Origin: Phycisphaerae bacterium
GTDB lineage: Bacteria; Planctomycetota; Phycisphaerae; Phycisphaerales; UBA1924
DNA length: 64,000 nt
NCBI GenBank assembly: GCA_016794925.1
Contig: JAEUIW010000010.1
Span: 42,784-106,783 of the forward strand
Direction: 5' to 3'
In this document: piece by piece, positions 8,247-17,104 of the stretch
Layout of the letters: each line of letters opens with the position of its first letter
Numbering within the stretch: the first letter of the stretch is position 1
Made by a program: the position numbers and the translations under genes
Notes under the pieces: generated by a model
Told to the model about the DNA's origin: nothing
Databases searched by the model: none
The model's input: the letters and a program-made list of their open reading frames with translations, nothing else

Positions 8247-9011
8247 ATGAGCGACCCACCCACCTTCACGCTTGATGCGACATACGCCGCCGCGTGGCGG
8301 GCGCTGCGCGCACGCTACGGGGTGCTGGTGGGAGCCGCGGCACTCGACCTGATCGCCTGGGCCGCCGTGCTGGGGGTGCTCTACGCACTCCCCAGAATCG
8401 ACCCAACCCTGCTGAGCCTGACGCTGTTCGTGATCCCCACGTTCTTCTTCGCGCCGCTGGAGGCGGGCGTGTCGTACGTGGCGCTCCGCAGCGTCCGCGA
8501 CGAAGACCCGTCGTTGAACGACATCCTGTGGGGCTTTGATCGGTACGGGCCCGTGGTGGGCTGCAGGCTCCTGATGCAGGCTGTCGGAGCGGTCCTCACG
8601 CTTCCCGCGCAAGCCGCGCTGACCGGCGGGGGCGGCGCCCCCGGCGCCTTGCTCCTGGCGGGATTGCTCTACGTGCTCACCGCCCCGATCTCGCTCTACA
8701 TCACGACGCGGTTCTGGCTGGCGCCGCTGATCTGCCTCGACCCGAGCCGCGGGATCCGGATCGGCGACCGGACCCAGCGGCCGGGCATGGCGGACGCCAT
8801 GCGTATCTCGTGGCGGCTGACCGGCCCGCACGCCTGGCTGTTGCTGCTGGTGGTCTTTCTGTCGTGGGCGATGCCGCTCGCCGGGATCGCGCTCCTGCTC
8901 GCCGGCGCGCCGCTGCTGGGCGTGCCCCTCTCCTTCTGCGTGCAGGCCGCGGCGTACCAACTGATCACCGGCCGAGCAACCCCACGGACTGGCTCGCCAT
9001 CCCGAGCCTGA
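8247..9011 (+). CDS. Polytopic membrane protein of unknown function
   Basis: A 254-residue protein with about six hydrophobic segments and short loops, including LDLIAWAAVLGVLYAL, LTLFVIPTFFFAPLEAGV, LLLAGLLYVLTAPISL and AWLLLLVVFLSWAMPLAGIA. The layout resembles the glycerophosphodiester-phosphodiesterase membrane domain/DUF975 type of integral membrane protein, but no signature residue settles this. The ATG at 8247 is preceded by GGGGA. The frame is open upstream to 8070 without a good start. It converges on sdhB. Confidence 0.65.
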   Translation: MSDPPTFTLDATYAAAWRALRARYGVLVGAAALDLIAWAAVLGVLYALPRIDPTLLSLTLFVIPTFFFAPLEAGVSYVALRSVRDEDPSLNDILWGFDRYGPVVGCRLLMQAVGAVLTLPAQAALTGGGGAPGALLLAGLLYVLTAPISLYITTRFWLAPLICLDPSRGIRIGDRTQRPGMADAMRISWRLTGPHAWLLLLVVFLSWAMPLAGIALLLAGAPLLGVPLSFCVQAAAYQLITGRATPRTGSPSRA

Positions 9012-9026
9012 AACCTATCGAACGCC

Positions 9027-9042
9027 GCGGGCGCACGCCCGC
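9027..9042. terminator. GC hairpin between convergent genes, possible terminator
   Basis: A perfect seven-base inverted repeat (GCGGGCG/CGCCCGC) lies between the stops of the membrane-protein gene and sdhB. There is no T-tract on either side, so intrinsic termination is doubtful. Confidence 0.3.
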
Positions 9043-9063
9043 CCCGGCGCCGCGCGACGACCG

Positions 9064-9819
9064 TCACGGCCGAGGCTTGAAGATGCGGAAGAGCCTGGTC
9101 AGCGGGTCGTAGTACTCGTCAACAACGCGCTCCTTGAGCGGGATGATCGCGTTATCGGTGATGGTGATGTGTTCGGGGCAGACCTTGGTGCAGCACTTGG
9201 TGATGTTGCAGTATCCGATGCCCTGCTCGTCCTTGAGGTCCGCGAGCCGGTCCTCGGTATCCAGGGGGTGCATCTCCAGCGCGGCGGTGTAGACCAGGAA
9301 GCGGGGGCCGACGAACTCCCCGTGCTTGTGATGGTCACGAAGGACGTGGCAGACATCCTGGCACAGGAAGCACTCGATGCACTTGCGGAACTCCTGCACG
9401 CGGTCCACGTCCGCCTGCTTCATGCGCCAGGAACCGTCGGGCGCATCGGGCGTGCGCGGACGGAAGGGCCGGATCCGCTTCTTGACGGCGTAATTCCACG
9501 ACACGTCGGTGGCCAGGTCGCGGATGAGAGGAAAGGCCTTCATCGGCTCAACGGTCACCGGCGCGGACATGTCGAGCGTGTCCATCCTCGTCATGCACAT
9601 CAGCTTCGGCATCCCGTTGACCTCGGCGGAACACGAGCCGCACTTCCCGGCCTTGCAGTTCCAGCGGCACGCGAGATCCGGCGCCTGCTCGGCCTGGATC
9701 TGATGGATCACGTCCAGCACGACCATGCCGTCCGTGACGTCGGTCGTGTAGTCCTTGAACGCGCCGGCATTCCTGTCGCCGCGCCAGATTCGGAACGTCG
9801 TCGCGGGCATCTGCGTCAC
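9064..9819 (-). CDS. sdhB: Succinate dehydrogenase/fumarate reductase iron-sulfur subunit
   Basis: A 251-residue electron-transfer subunit of respiratory complex II. The N-terminal ferredoxin domain holds the [2Fe-2S] ligands in CRWNCKAGKCGSC and a later Cys in LMC. The C-terminal domain holds the [4Fe-4S] and [3Fe-4S] ligands in CIECFLCQDVCH and CNITKCCTKVCP. The long insert with RIRPFRPRTPDAPDG and the length match the Sdh1 (Rv0247c-type) subgroup. The start overlaps the stop of the VOC gene by four bases, so translation is coupled. It is the last gene of the sdhC-sdhA-VOC-sdhB operon. Confidence 0.93.
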   Translation of the reverse strand: MTQMPATTFRIWRGDRNAGAFKDYTTDVTDGMVVLDVIHQIQAEQAPDLACRWNCKAGKCGSCSAEVNGMPKLMCMTRMDTLDMSAPVTVEPMKAFPLIRDLATDVSWNYAVKKRIRPFRPRTPDAPDGSWRMKQADVDRVQEFRKCIECFLCQDVCHVLRDHHKHGEFVGPRFLVYTAALEMHPLDTEDRLADLKDEQGIGYCNITKCCTKVCPEHITITDNAIIPLKERVVDEYYDPLTRLFRIFKPRP

Positions 9820-10238
9820 TCCATGCGGGTCGGCGCCTCATCCGTCGGCGCGCCGAACCAGAGCCAGTGGTCTTCCGAGTCGCGGACTTCGATTTCCTTC
9901 ATCCCGTAGCACGCCACGCGAAGCTCCGACACCGTCGCCCCCCGCGAACGGAACTCCGCGTGCAGCGCCGTGACATCGTCCACGCCGACGTAGTAAACCT
10001 GGTAGTCCCGGCTGCGGCGCGGCACGTCCCGCTCGACCAGCTCCCGGGGCGGCGCGTTCAGCATGATCGACACGCCGTCGCGCTCGACCTCGGCCCACAC
10101 CGGGGGGTCGCCGTGCATCGCGCGGCAATTGAAGCCCAGCCGCTCGACGTAGAACCGCACCTCGCCCGGCAAGTCCCGCACCGCCAGCATCGGCCGCAGG
10201 TCGCGCAGGCGAGCCGAGCCGGCCCGTGAGGTGCTCAC
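9816..10238 (-). CDS. VOC (glyoxalase/bleomycin-resistance) family protein inside the sdh operon
   Basis: A 140-residue single VOC domain with two beta-alpha-beta-beta-beta units: LRPMLAVRDLPGEVRFYVERLGF, later VSIMLN, then VYYVGVDDVTALHAEFRSRG and KEIEVRDSEDHWLWFG. The final Glu/Asp-Asp-His stretch is typical of dioxygenase- or glyoxalase-like members, but metal ligands are not certain. The GTG start at 10238 overlaps the sdhA stop by four bases and the stop overlaps the sdhB start by four bases, so it is translated as part of the complex II operon. Its function there is unknown; detoxification or assembly are guesses. Confidence 0.85.
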   Translation of the reverse strand: MSTSRAGSARLRDLRPMLAVRDLPGEVRFYVERLGFNCRAMHGDPPVWAEVERDGVSIMLNAPPRELVERDVPRRSRDYQVYYVGVDDVTALHAEFRSRGATVSELRVACYGMKEIEVRDSEDHWLWFGAPTDEAPTRME

Positions 10239-12052
10239 TTGTTCTCCTCGATGATCGCGCGGTGCTCCTCGCTCATGGGAACGACGGGGGCCTTGCTCAC
10301 CTGCATCGAGCCGTCCGGCCCCTTCCGCACCACGACGTTGTACGTGCCGCACTCGGCGCTCTTCGACGGGTAGTCGTCGCGGAATTGGGCGCCGCGACTC
10401 TCGGGGCGGGCCAGGGCCGAACGCGCCACCGCCTCGGAGCAGATGAGCAGGTTGCGAAGATCGACGCACGTGTGCCAGCCGGGGTTGTACTCGCGGTTCC
10501 CCGCGACGCCGACCGCCCCCGCGCGCCGCCGCAGCTGCGTCAGAACATCCATCGCCTTCGCCATCTCGTTCTCGGTGCGCACGATTCCCACCAGGTCCTG
10601 CATCGTGGCCTGAAGGTCCTGCTGAATCTTGTACGGCCCCTCGCCCGAATCGGCGCGCTCGAACGGGGCCAGCACACGCCGCTCCTCCTCGGCCACCTCC
10701 GCATCGTTCACCGCGGCGGCGCCGTTCGATTTCGCGAACCGCGCGGCGTGCTCCCCGGCGATCTTGCCGAAAACGATCAGATCGCTCAGCGAGTTCCCAC
10801 CCAGCCGGTTCGCGCCGTGAAGCCCCGCGCCGACCTCGCCCGCCGCGAACAGGCCCGGCACGAGCCCGGACATCTGCGTCCGCCCGTCCACGCGCACGCC
10901 GCCCATGCAGTAGTGCGTCGTCGGCCCGACCTCCATGGGCTCGCTGGTGATGTCCACGTTCGCCAGCTGCTTGAACTGATGGTACATGCCGGGCAGCTTC
11001 TTCTTGATGTGCTCGGCGCCCCCGGGCACGCGGTCCTTGATCCACGCGATGTCGAGAAAGACGCCCCCGTGCGGAGAGCCCCGCCCCGCCTTGACCTCGC
11101 GATTGATGCAACGCGCCACGTGGTCACGCGTGAGCAGCTCCGGAGGGCGATTCGCGCCCTTGTCGCCCGTGACGTAACGCCACCCCTCTTCGGGGTCCTT
11201 CGCGACCTGGTTCTTGTACAAGTCGGGAATGTCGTCGAACATGAATCGCTTGCCGTCCCGGTTCAGAAGCCGGCCGCCCTCGCCGCGCACGCCCTCCGTG
11301 ACCAGGATGCCGCGCACGCTCGGGGGCCACACCATCCCGGTGGGATGGAACTGGACGAACTCCATGTCCATGAGCTCGGCGCCCGCCTCGTACGCCAGCG
11401 CCTGACCATCGCCCGTGTATTCCCACGAGTTGCTGGTGATCCGGTAGGCCCGCCCGATCCCGCCCGTCGCCAGCACGACCGCCCGGGCCTTCCACACCCG
11501 GAAGCGGCCCAGCTCGCGGTCGTAGCCGAACGCGCCCGCGATGCGGCCGCCGTCCTTGAGCAGCCGCGTGACGGTCATCTCCATGAACACGTCGATCCCC
11601 TGGTGGACCCCGTGGTCCTGCAGGGTGCGGATCATCTCCAGACCCGTGCGGTCACCCACGTGCGCAAGCCGCGGGTAGCGGTGGCCCCCGAAATTGCGCT
11701 GCAGGATGCGGCCATCGGCCGTTCGATCGAAAACCGCGCCCCAGGCCTCGAGCTCACGCACCCGGGCCGGAGCCTCCTTGGCGTGCAGCTCGGCCATGAC
11801 GGGGTTGTTCAGGTACTGCCCGCCGCGCATCGTGTCCGCGAAATGCACACGCCAACTGTCACGATCGTCGACATTCGCCATCGCGGCGGCCATGCCCCCC
11901 TCCGCCATCACAGTGTGCGCCTTCCCCAGGAGGCTCTTGCACACGAGCCCGACCGAGCAGCCCATCGCCGAAGCCTCGATCGCGGCGCGCAGGCCCGCGC
12001 CACCCGCCCCGATCACCAGAACATCGTGCTCGTGAACCTGGTACGAGGCCAT
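10235..12052 (-). CDS. sdhA: Succinate dehydrogenase/fumarate reductase flavoprotein subunit
   Basis: A 605-residue FAD-containing catalytic subunit that interconverts succinate and fumarate. The dinucleotide loop is GAGGAGLRAAIEA (residues 16-28); the covalent-FAD region has AHTVMAEGGMAAAMANVDDRD. Active-site segments are FVQFHPTGM, TEGVRGEGGRLLN, THYCMGGVRVDG and GANRLGGNSLSDLIVFG. The sequence resembles the mycobacterial Sdh1 type more than the proteobacterial type. It starts one base after sdhC ends and overlaps the VOC gene downstream. Confidence 0.95.
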   Translation of the reverse strand: MASYQVHEHDVLVIGAGGAGLRAAIEASAMGCSVGLVCKSLLGKAHTVMAEGGMAAAMANVDDRDSWRVHFADTMRGGQYLNNPVMAELHAKEAPARVRELEAWGAVFDRTADGRILQRNFGGHRYPRLAHVGDRTGLEMIRTLQDHGVHQGIDVFMEMTVTRLLKDGGRIAGAFGYDRELGRFRVWKARAVVLATGGIGRAYRITSNSWEYTGDGQALAYEAGAELMDMEFVQFHPTGMVWPPSVRGILVTEGVRGEGGRLLNRDGKRFMFDDIPDLYKNQVAKDPEEGWRYVTGDKGANRPPELLTRDHVARCINREVKAGRGSPHGGVFLDIAWIKDRVPGGAEHIKKKLPGMYHQFKQLANVDITSEPMEVGPTTHYCMGGVRVDGRTQMSGLVPGLFAAGEVGAGLHGANRLGGNSLSDLIVFGKIAGEHAARFAKSNGAAAVNDAEVAEEERRVLAPFERADSGEGPYKIQQDLQATMQDLVGIVRTENEMAKAMDVLTQLRRRAGAVGVAGNREYNPGWHTCVDLRNLLICSEAVARSALARPESRGAQFRDDYPSKSAECGTYNVVVRKGPDGSMQVSKAPVVPMSEEHRAIIEENK

Positions 12053-12053
12053 G

Positions 12054-12950
12054 TCAGACGATCCTCCAGTCGGTCCATGCGCCCGTCGCGACCATGCGGA
12101 CGTAGAAGTCCGTGAAGCCCACCCAGAAGAGGCTCGCCCACGCCCACTTCATGTGGTTGCGGTTGAGGCAGGACACGCCCTCGTACGCCCGGAACCGCGC
12201 GGGATGCTCCGACATGCAGTCGATCCGCCCCGCGATCAGGTGTCGAAGCGAATGGCAGCCGAACGTGTAGCCCCCCAGCAGGATCGGGTTGATGGTGAGC
12301 ACCAGCGACCCCAGCCCGATCCCGAATCCTTTCGCACCGGTCGCGGGATCGCGGAACACGTACGAGATCACCGCGTCGTACGTCAACAGCCCGATGAACG
12401 CCACCGCCAGGTACAGGAAATACCGGTGGATGTTCTGCAGGATCAGCGGGAACTTCTGCTCCCCTCGGTACGCCCGCCCGCGGAACCCAGGCTCGCCGAC
12501 CGCGCACGACAGCGGGTCGCCCCAGAACGCCTTGTAGTACGCGCCGCGATAGTAGTAGCACGTGAATCGGAACCCGCCGGGCGCCCACAAGATCAGGAAC
12601 GCGGGTGAAAAGCCCACGAACGCCGGGAACAGGCCGGTCAGCCAGCCGGGAGCCTCACCGAACCATGCATGGCCCGAGTGGGTTCCCGGAACATCGAACA
12701 GCACGGGCGAGTACATCGGGGAGAGGTAGCTCGCCACCGAGTGCGCGCCGCCGAACATCGACACCGTCGGCGCCCCCGCGTGCGCGCAGAAATCCCGGCC
12801 CTGGAACGCCGCCCACGTCGAATACACGATGAACGCCAGAAGTCCCGCGAACGTCGCCGCGGGAACGACCCACCAGCGATCCGTCCTCGTGGTGGAACCC
12901 AGTTGTCGTGCCGCCGGCAACTGGGTGAGGTGAATGTCCGCCCGGCTCAT
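12054..12950 (-). CDS. sdhC: Succinate dehydrogenase membrane anchor, large Sdh1-like type
   Basis: A 298-residue membrane subunit with about five hydrophobic segments, far longer than usual SdhC or SdhD and alone in the operon. Gene order (anchor, flavoprotein, iron-sulfur) and length fit the mycobacterial Rv0249c-Rv0248c-Rv0247c system. Conserved-looking Cys and His residues lie near the membrane: C131 (FTCYYYRG), C149 (LSCAVG), H175 (NIHRYF), C232-H233 and H237 (FGCHSLRH), C245. In the mycobacterial Sdh1 the anchor holds a Rieske-type cluster rather than haem. Whether these residues do so is inference. The ATG at 12950 has CAGGAG eight bases upstream; the frame is open to 13037 without family resemblance. 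Confidence 0.85.
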   Translation of the reverse strand: MSRADIHLTQLPAARQLGSTTRTDRWWVVPAATFAGLLAFIVYSTWAAFQGRDFCAHAGAPTVSMFGGAHSVASYLSPMYSPVLFDVPGTHSGHAWFGEAPGWLTGLFPAFVGFSPAFLILWAPGGFRFTCYYYRGAYYKAFWGDPLSCAVGEPGFRGRAYRGEQKFPLILQNIHRYFLYLAVAFIGLLTYDAVISYVFRDPATGAKGFGIGLGSLVLTINPILLGGYTFGCHSLRHLIAGRIDCMSEHPARFRAYEGVSCLNRNHMKWAWASLFWVGFTDFYVRMVATGAWTDWRIV

Positions 12951-13164
12951 CTCAGGTGCTCCTGTGAAACTCCGCTCAGTGTACCCCGACGCGGGCTGAT
13001 TTTCATTTCGTTCTGAAACTACGCGCGGCCACTCCACGGCGCGCGGGATGAGAGCATCCCGACAATTCGGTCCGTTGTCCAGTATTCAGAATTCCGTGCC
13101 CGACACCCCGCCCCACGGACCCGCCGCCGGACCCCGAATCAGAAAAATGCGACGCACAAACACA

Positions 13165-13190
13165 CACGCCGGGCGAGTTCGCCCGGCGTG
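13165..13190 (-). terminator. Terminator hairpin downstream of tRNA-Gly
   Basis: A perfect 12-base inverted repeat (CACGCCGGGCGA and its complement) with almost no spacer is followed on the minus strand by the T-rich run TGTGTTTGTG. It begins about 30 bases after the tRNA 3' end, so it probably ends the tRNA transcript. Confidence 0.6.
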
Positions 13191-13222
13191 GTCGTGCCGC
13201 TCGAAATGCTGCGGTCCATGAA

Positions 13223-13294
13223 AGCGGGCGAAGGGACTTGAACCCTCGACCCTCACGTTGGCAACGTGATGCTCTACCACTGAGCTACGCCCGC
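13223..13294 (-). tRNA. tRNA-Gly (anticodon GCC)
   Basis: The minus strand folds as a full cloverleaf of 72 bases. It has a seven-pair acceptor GCGGGCG/CGCCCGC, a D arm with GCTC...GAGC, an anticodon stem CACGT/ACGTG around TTGCCAA (anticodon GCC), a T arm GAGGG TTCAAGT CCCTT (one weak pair), and discriminator T. The 3' CCA is not encoded. Confidence 0.95.
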
Positions 13295-13358
13295 GATGTC
13301 GCCCGCGCCGCGCTTCCGCGTCGAGGGGAAGAGAAAGTAGATCGGTCCGACCCCCCAG

Positions 13359-15515
13359 TCAATCGGTCCCGGACCCGATCGCCGTTGAGAGGCCATGTTC
13401 CGCGGCCTCGCGAGCCCCGAGCGTGGACGGAACAGGCGTCGCACGCCGCGCCGCCCGCACGGCCTGCGTCACGATATCCGGTGTGTAGGCGTTGTAGACC
13501 ACGGGTTCGGTCAGCCCGGGGCCGAAAATCGCGAGCGTCGGGATGCCCGTCTTGCCCAGGTCCGCGAGGAACTTCCACCCCGACGCCGTGCTGGACGTCA
13601 GGTCAACCTCGAGCATGACGTGGTCGTCGTTGACGATCTGGTCGCGCACGGCGTCGCTGTCCAGCACGGTCCGCTTGAGGAACTTGCAGTTGACGCACCA
13701 GTCCGCGGTGAAATCCACGAGCACGACCTTGCCCGAAGCTCGGGCCCGCTCGAATCGCTCGGGTGTGTACGGCACCCAGGCGCCGGTGACCAGCGCGTCG
13801 GAGTTCCGCTCCGCCAAGGCACGTCGGCGATAGTCCTCCCGGGCCGTGGACGACAACCCGTTGGCGAAGACAACGAAACCGGCGAGGACCAGGATCGACG
13901 CCAGGGGCACCACGAACTTGGCGAACCCGCCCCGCGCGATCTGGAGCGTGCGTGCGCTCAGCCACAGCGCGGCCATCCCCACAAAGAACGCCACCGCCCA
14001 CCATCCCATCGCGTCAGCCAGGTAAGGCCGCTCATGCAACAGGCCTCGAATGGCGGCCGTGATGAAGAACGCCGCCGCCGCAAGCAGAAGCAAGCCCATC
14101 ACCTGCTTGATCAACTCGCTGGCCGGGCCGGTCCTGGGTATGAACTTCAGCAGCCCGGGACGGGCCGACAGCACCAGGTAAGGCGCCGCCATGCCCGCTC
14201 CCATTCCGACGAAGATCACCAGAATCGTGGTCGCGGGCAGCGTCGCCGCGCCCGCGAGCAGCCCGCCCGCCACGAACCCGAAGCAAGGCAGGCCCAGCAC
14301 GGCGGTCATCGCGCCGAACACGAACGAACCCCAGGCCGTGTCGGCCTTCGGGTTGAACATGTACACGGATTGAGGCAGGTTGAACTGAAACAGCCCCATG
14401 ATCCCCAGGCCCATCAGCGCAATGACCAAGCCCAGACCGAGTGTGACCTGCCAGTGGCCGAAGATAAGACGCGAAGGGTCCAGCGTGGCGTTGAGAAATG
14501 CCATCGGTACGCCCGCGGCGGCCCAGAAGGCCACCACACCCAGCGCCATCCAGAGCCCGAGAACGAGCCCGCGACCGTGCGATCCGGCGTGCTGCGTGAG
14601 CGTCAGGATCTTGATGGGAATCACCGGCAGCACGCACGGCGTGAGGTTCAGAACCAGGCCGCCGAGCGCGCTGACCATCCCGAGGACGAGGAGGCCCGCG
14701 AGGCTCGAAGGGTCGGGCAGTTGCAAGCCGAAGATGCTGGGTCGTGAGGCGGAACCGCCGACGGAGAGTGGAGCGGGAGCGGCCCGCGCCTCGCCCGGCG
14801 CGCCCAAGGTCGCACCGGAGCGAGCATCCGTGACATCGGAACGAGTCTCGAACTGAAGGGGCTGCATTGACGCAAACAATGGCCCCGCGCCGCTTTCCGA
14901 AACGGGGGGGGCATCCTTCGCAACTCGGATGCGAATCTCGACCGTTTCATCCACCGGCATCAGGCAGACGGAATCGTTGCAGGATTGATACCGCACTCGG
15001 ATTTTGAGCGCGGCGTCTCCATCCGTCGCCCCGGGAGCAACCCGCACCGGAACGAACGCGACGGCCTCATCGGAATAAAGCGGGACGTTCACGGTCGGTC
15101 GCGCTCCGGACGGGTCCGCGACGGGCCCGGGGTGCGCCTGGGGGTATTGCGTCGTGCCGAACTGGCTAACCCATGTCGGGTGCTCGTCCGCCCCGATCGT
15201 GGTGCGGATGGCGGATTCATCAACATCGGCGGGCAGTTCCACCCGGGCTTCCGGCCACGTGTGCCACCCCGGAGCGTGCGTGAGAACGACGGCGACCGCG
15301 AACGAATCCCCGGGCCGCACCGTTTCGTGCTGGGGAACGGCCCGAAGGGTGACGGCCTGGGCGGGTTGAGGAGCCTGCTTGTTGAATCGCGCGCGCGGAT
15401 CGGCCGCGCCGGGCGTCTGGGCGAGAAGCGGAGCAACGATCACCGCGCACGTTGCCACGAGGCCGCACAGCAGAGGCCGAACACGCGGGATCTTGGATCG
15501 TGGATTCACACGCAT
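13359..15515 (-). CDS. dsbD: Thiol:disulfide interchange protein DsbD
   Basis: A 718-residue membrane protein that carries electrons from cytosolic thioredoxin to periplasmic thiol proteins. It has a signal peptide (about residues 1-33). An N-terminal DsbD-alpha-like domain holds the Cys pair in SCNDSVC (near 180). A multi-spanning CcdA-like core holds the redox cysteines in NLTPCVLPVIPIK (near 288) and VLGLPCFGFVAGG. The C-terminal thioredoxin domain has WCVNCK (near 608). The core's second motif differs from the E. coli form but keeps the Cys. The ATG at 15515 has a TAACAT box six bases upstream. It is divergent from fliM, and tRNA-Gly lies 65 bases downstream. Confidence 0.9.
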   Translation of the reverse strand: MRVNPRSKIPRVRPLLCGLVATCAVIVAPLLAQTPGAADPRARFNKQAPQPAQAVTLRAVPQHETVRPGDSFAVAVVLTHAPGWHTWPEARVELPADVDESAIRTTIGADEHPTWVSQFGTTQYPQAHPGPVADPSGARPTVNVPLYSDEAVAFVPVRVAPGATDGDAALKIRVRYQSCNDSVCLMPVDETVEIRIRVAKDAPPVSESGAGPLFASMQPLQFETRSDVTDARSGATLGAPGEARAAPAPLSVGGSASRPSIFGLQLPDPSSLAGLLVLGMVSALGGLVLNLTPCVLPVIPIKILTLTQHAGSHGRGLVLGLWMALGVVAFWAAAGVPMAFLNATLDPSRLIFGHWQVTLGLGLVIALMGLGIMGLFQFNLPQSVYMFNPKADTAWGSFVFGAMTAVLGLPCFGFVAGGLLAGAATLPATTILVIFVGMGAGMAAPYLVLSARPGLLKFIPRTGPASELIKQVMGLLLLAAAAFFITAAIRGLLHERPYLADAMGWWAVAFFVGMAALWLSARTLQIARGGFAKFVVPLASILVLAGFVVFANGLSSTAREDYRRRALAERNSDALVTGAWVPYTPERFERARASGKVVLVDFTADWCVNCKFLKRTVLDSDAVRDQIVNDDHVMLEVDLTSSTASGWKFLADLGKTGIPTLAIFGPGLTEPVVYNAYTPDIVTQAVRAARRATPVPSTLGAREAAEHGLSTAIGSGTD

Positions 15516-15521
15516 GACTGG

Positions 15522-15527
15522 ATGTTA
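15522..15527 (-). promoter_or_regulatory. -10 box of leaderless promoter for dsbD
   Basis: TAACAT on the minus strand, six bases before the ATG at 15515; no clear -35. Confidence 0.45.
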
Positions 15528-15685
15528 AACGGTCGGGCGACGCGATTGTTCCGCACGGTCATGGGTTGGTTGGAATTTGTTCAAAATGGCGAGCCGACGC
15601 GTGCGTTCAAGGGAGCGGGTTCAGCGGTCCGATATTGCGGGTAGGGTGCGCACCCCCGTAACTCGGGAGCGATCGGGAGAATCGG

Positions 15686-16699
15686 GTGGCGGAAGTTCTT
15701 GAGCAATCCGAGATCGATGCCCTGCTCGCGGCGGTGAGCACGGGCGAGGTCAAGGAAGAGGTCTCGGCGTCGCGGGTGTTCTCGCGCAAAAGACGGAGTG
15801 AGGCGGCCGAGGTGCGGCCGTACGACTTCAAGCGTCCCGAGCGAGTGAGCAAGGACCAGATGCGGGCGTTGCAGACCCTGCACGAGGCGTTCGCCCGGAA
15901 CTTCGGCGCGGCGCTGTCCGGCTTCCTGCGGACGATCGTCGAGGTGCGGGTGTCGAACTGCGAGCAGATGACGTACGCGGAGTTCATCGCGGTCCTGCCC
16001 AACCCGACCTCGTTCAACCTGATCAGCCCCAAGCCGCTCGAGGGCCAGATCTGTCTCGAGGTGTCGCCGCTGATCATCTACCCGATCATCGACCGCCTGC
16101 TGGGGGGGACGAACCAGGAGTTGTTCATCCCGCAGCGCCCCATGACGCTGATCGAGACCCGGCTGATCAGCAAGGTGACCTCGCGGGGGCTCGCGGCGCT
16201 GTCCGAGGCGTGGGCGAGCGTGAAGGAGATCTCCTTCGAGATCACGACGACGGAGAGCAACCCGCAGCTGGTGCAGATCGTGCCGCCGAACGAGGTGGTC
16301 GTGGTGGTGGGGTTCGAGCTGCGGATGGGGAACCGGGCCGGCACCATGAACCTGTGCATCCCGTACAACGTGATCGAGCCGCTGATGGAGGAGCTCTCGG
16401 CGCAGAGCTGGTTCGCGGTGAACCGTTCCTCGAAATCGAAGCAGCTGCAGGAGCGGATCGAGCGCACGCTGGCGCCGGCCTCGCTGACCGTGACGGGGCT
16501 GCTGGCCGAGACGACGATGACGCTCGGCGACCTGATCAACATGGCGCCGGGCGACCTGATCGTGACGGAGCGACCGGCCTCGTCGGCGGTGCTGCTGTGC
16601 GTGGAGGGCGAGAAGAAGTTCCTGGGCCAGATCGGGAAGTTCCGTTCCTCGCGCGCGATCCGGCTCACGCGAACGGTGGCCGCGTCGGATCGGCTGTGA
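15686..16699 (+). CDS. fliM: Flagellar motor switch protein FliM
   Basis: A 337-residue C-ring protein that transmits CheY signals to set flagellar rotation. The N-terminal EVLEQSEIDALLAA (residues 3-16) is the phospho-CheY binding peptide. The CheC-like middle domain includes VRPYDFKRPERVSKDQMRAL and later LLGGTNQELF. The C-terminal SpoA domain includes GDLINMAPGDLIVTERP and KKFLGQIGKF. The GTG start has GGGAG seven bases upstream. No other flagellar gene is present; fliM is isolated, as seen in some planctomycetes where flagellar genes are scattered. Confidence 0.95.
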   Translation: MAEVLEQSEIDALLAAVSTGEVKEEVSASRVFSRKRRSEAAEVRPYDFKRPERVSKDQMRALQTLHEAFARNFGAALSGFLRTIVEVRVSNCEQMTYAEFIAVLPNPTSFNLISPKPLEGQICLEVSPLIIYPIIDRLLGGTNQELFIPQRPMTLIETRLISKVTSRGLAALSEAWASVKEISFEITTTESNPQLVQIVPPNEVVVVVGFELRMGNRAGTMNLCIPYNVIEPLMEELSAQSWFAVNRSSKSKQLQERIERTLAPASLTVTGLLAETTMTLGDLINMAPGDLIVTERPASSAVLLCVEGEKKFLGQIGKFRSSRAIRLTRTVAASDRL

Positions 16700-16711
16700 G
16701 CGAGCGGGCGG

Positions 16712-17104
16712 CTACTCGCGCGGGGCCGCGACGCTCCCGCCCGGCTGCGACCCGCGTTCGATCATCGCGACGGCGGCATCGACGGAGGCGATGATCTCGA
16801 ACCGCTTGTGGAGACGGAGGGTCTCGAAGAACTTGCCGATGCGGTCGGGCACGCGCGCGAGCAGGAGGCGCACGCCCTGCTGACGGCACCGGTCCTGCAT
16901 CTGCAGGAGCGTCGTGATCCCGATGGAATTCAGAAGCGCGACCTCGCCGAAGTCGAGGACCAGCCCCGCGCCCTGGATTCGTGGCAGGCGGGATTCGGCC
17001 TCCCGGCGGATCGCGGCGGACGTCTCGTCGGCGACGTCGCGCGGCAGGCGCACCACCAGCACGTGGCCAAGTTCTCCCGTGATTTCGGCCTCGATGGCAC
17101 GCAC
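16712..17104 (-). CDS. STAS domain protein (anti-sigma factor antagonist-like)
   Basis: A 130-residue protein made of one STAS domain of the SpoIIAA/RsbV type. The segment VLDFGEVALLNSIGITTLLQM (about residues 48-68) aligns with the antagonist signature; the Ser in NSIG sits where RsbV-like proteins are phosphorylated. Such proteins bind an anti-sigma kinase when unphosphorylated. No RsbW-type kinase is encoded nearby. The GTG start at 17104 has no clear ribosome binding site. It converges with fliM, with 12 bases between stops. Confidence 0.8.
   Translation of the reverse strand: MRAIEAEITGELGHVLVVRLPRDVADETSAAIRREAESRLPRIQGAGLVLDFGEVALLNSIGITTLLQMQDRCRQQGVRLLLARVPDRIGKFFETLRLHKRFEIIASVDAAVAMIERGSQPGGSVAAPRE

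Noticed and set aside
10226-12115. Long plus-strand open frame opposite sdhA
   Set aside because: Mirror of the sdhA codons; no motif and no start signal.
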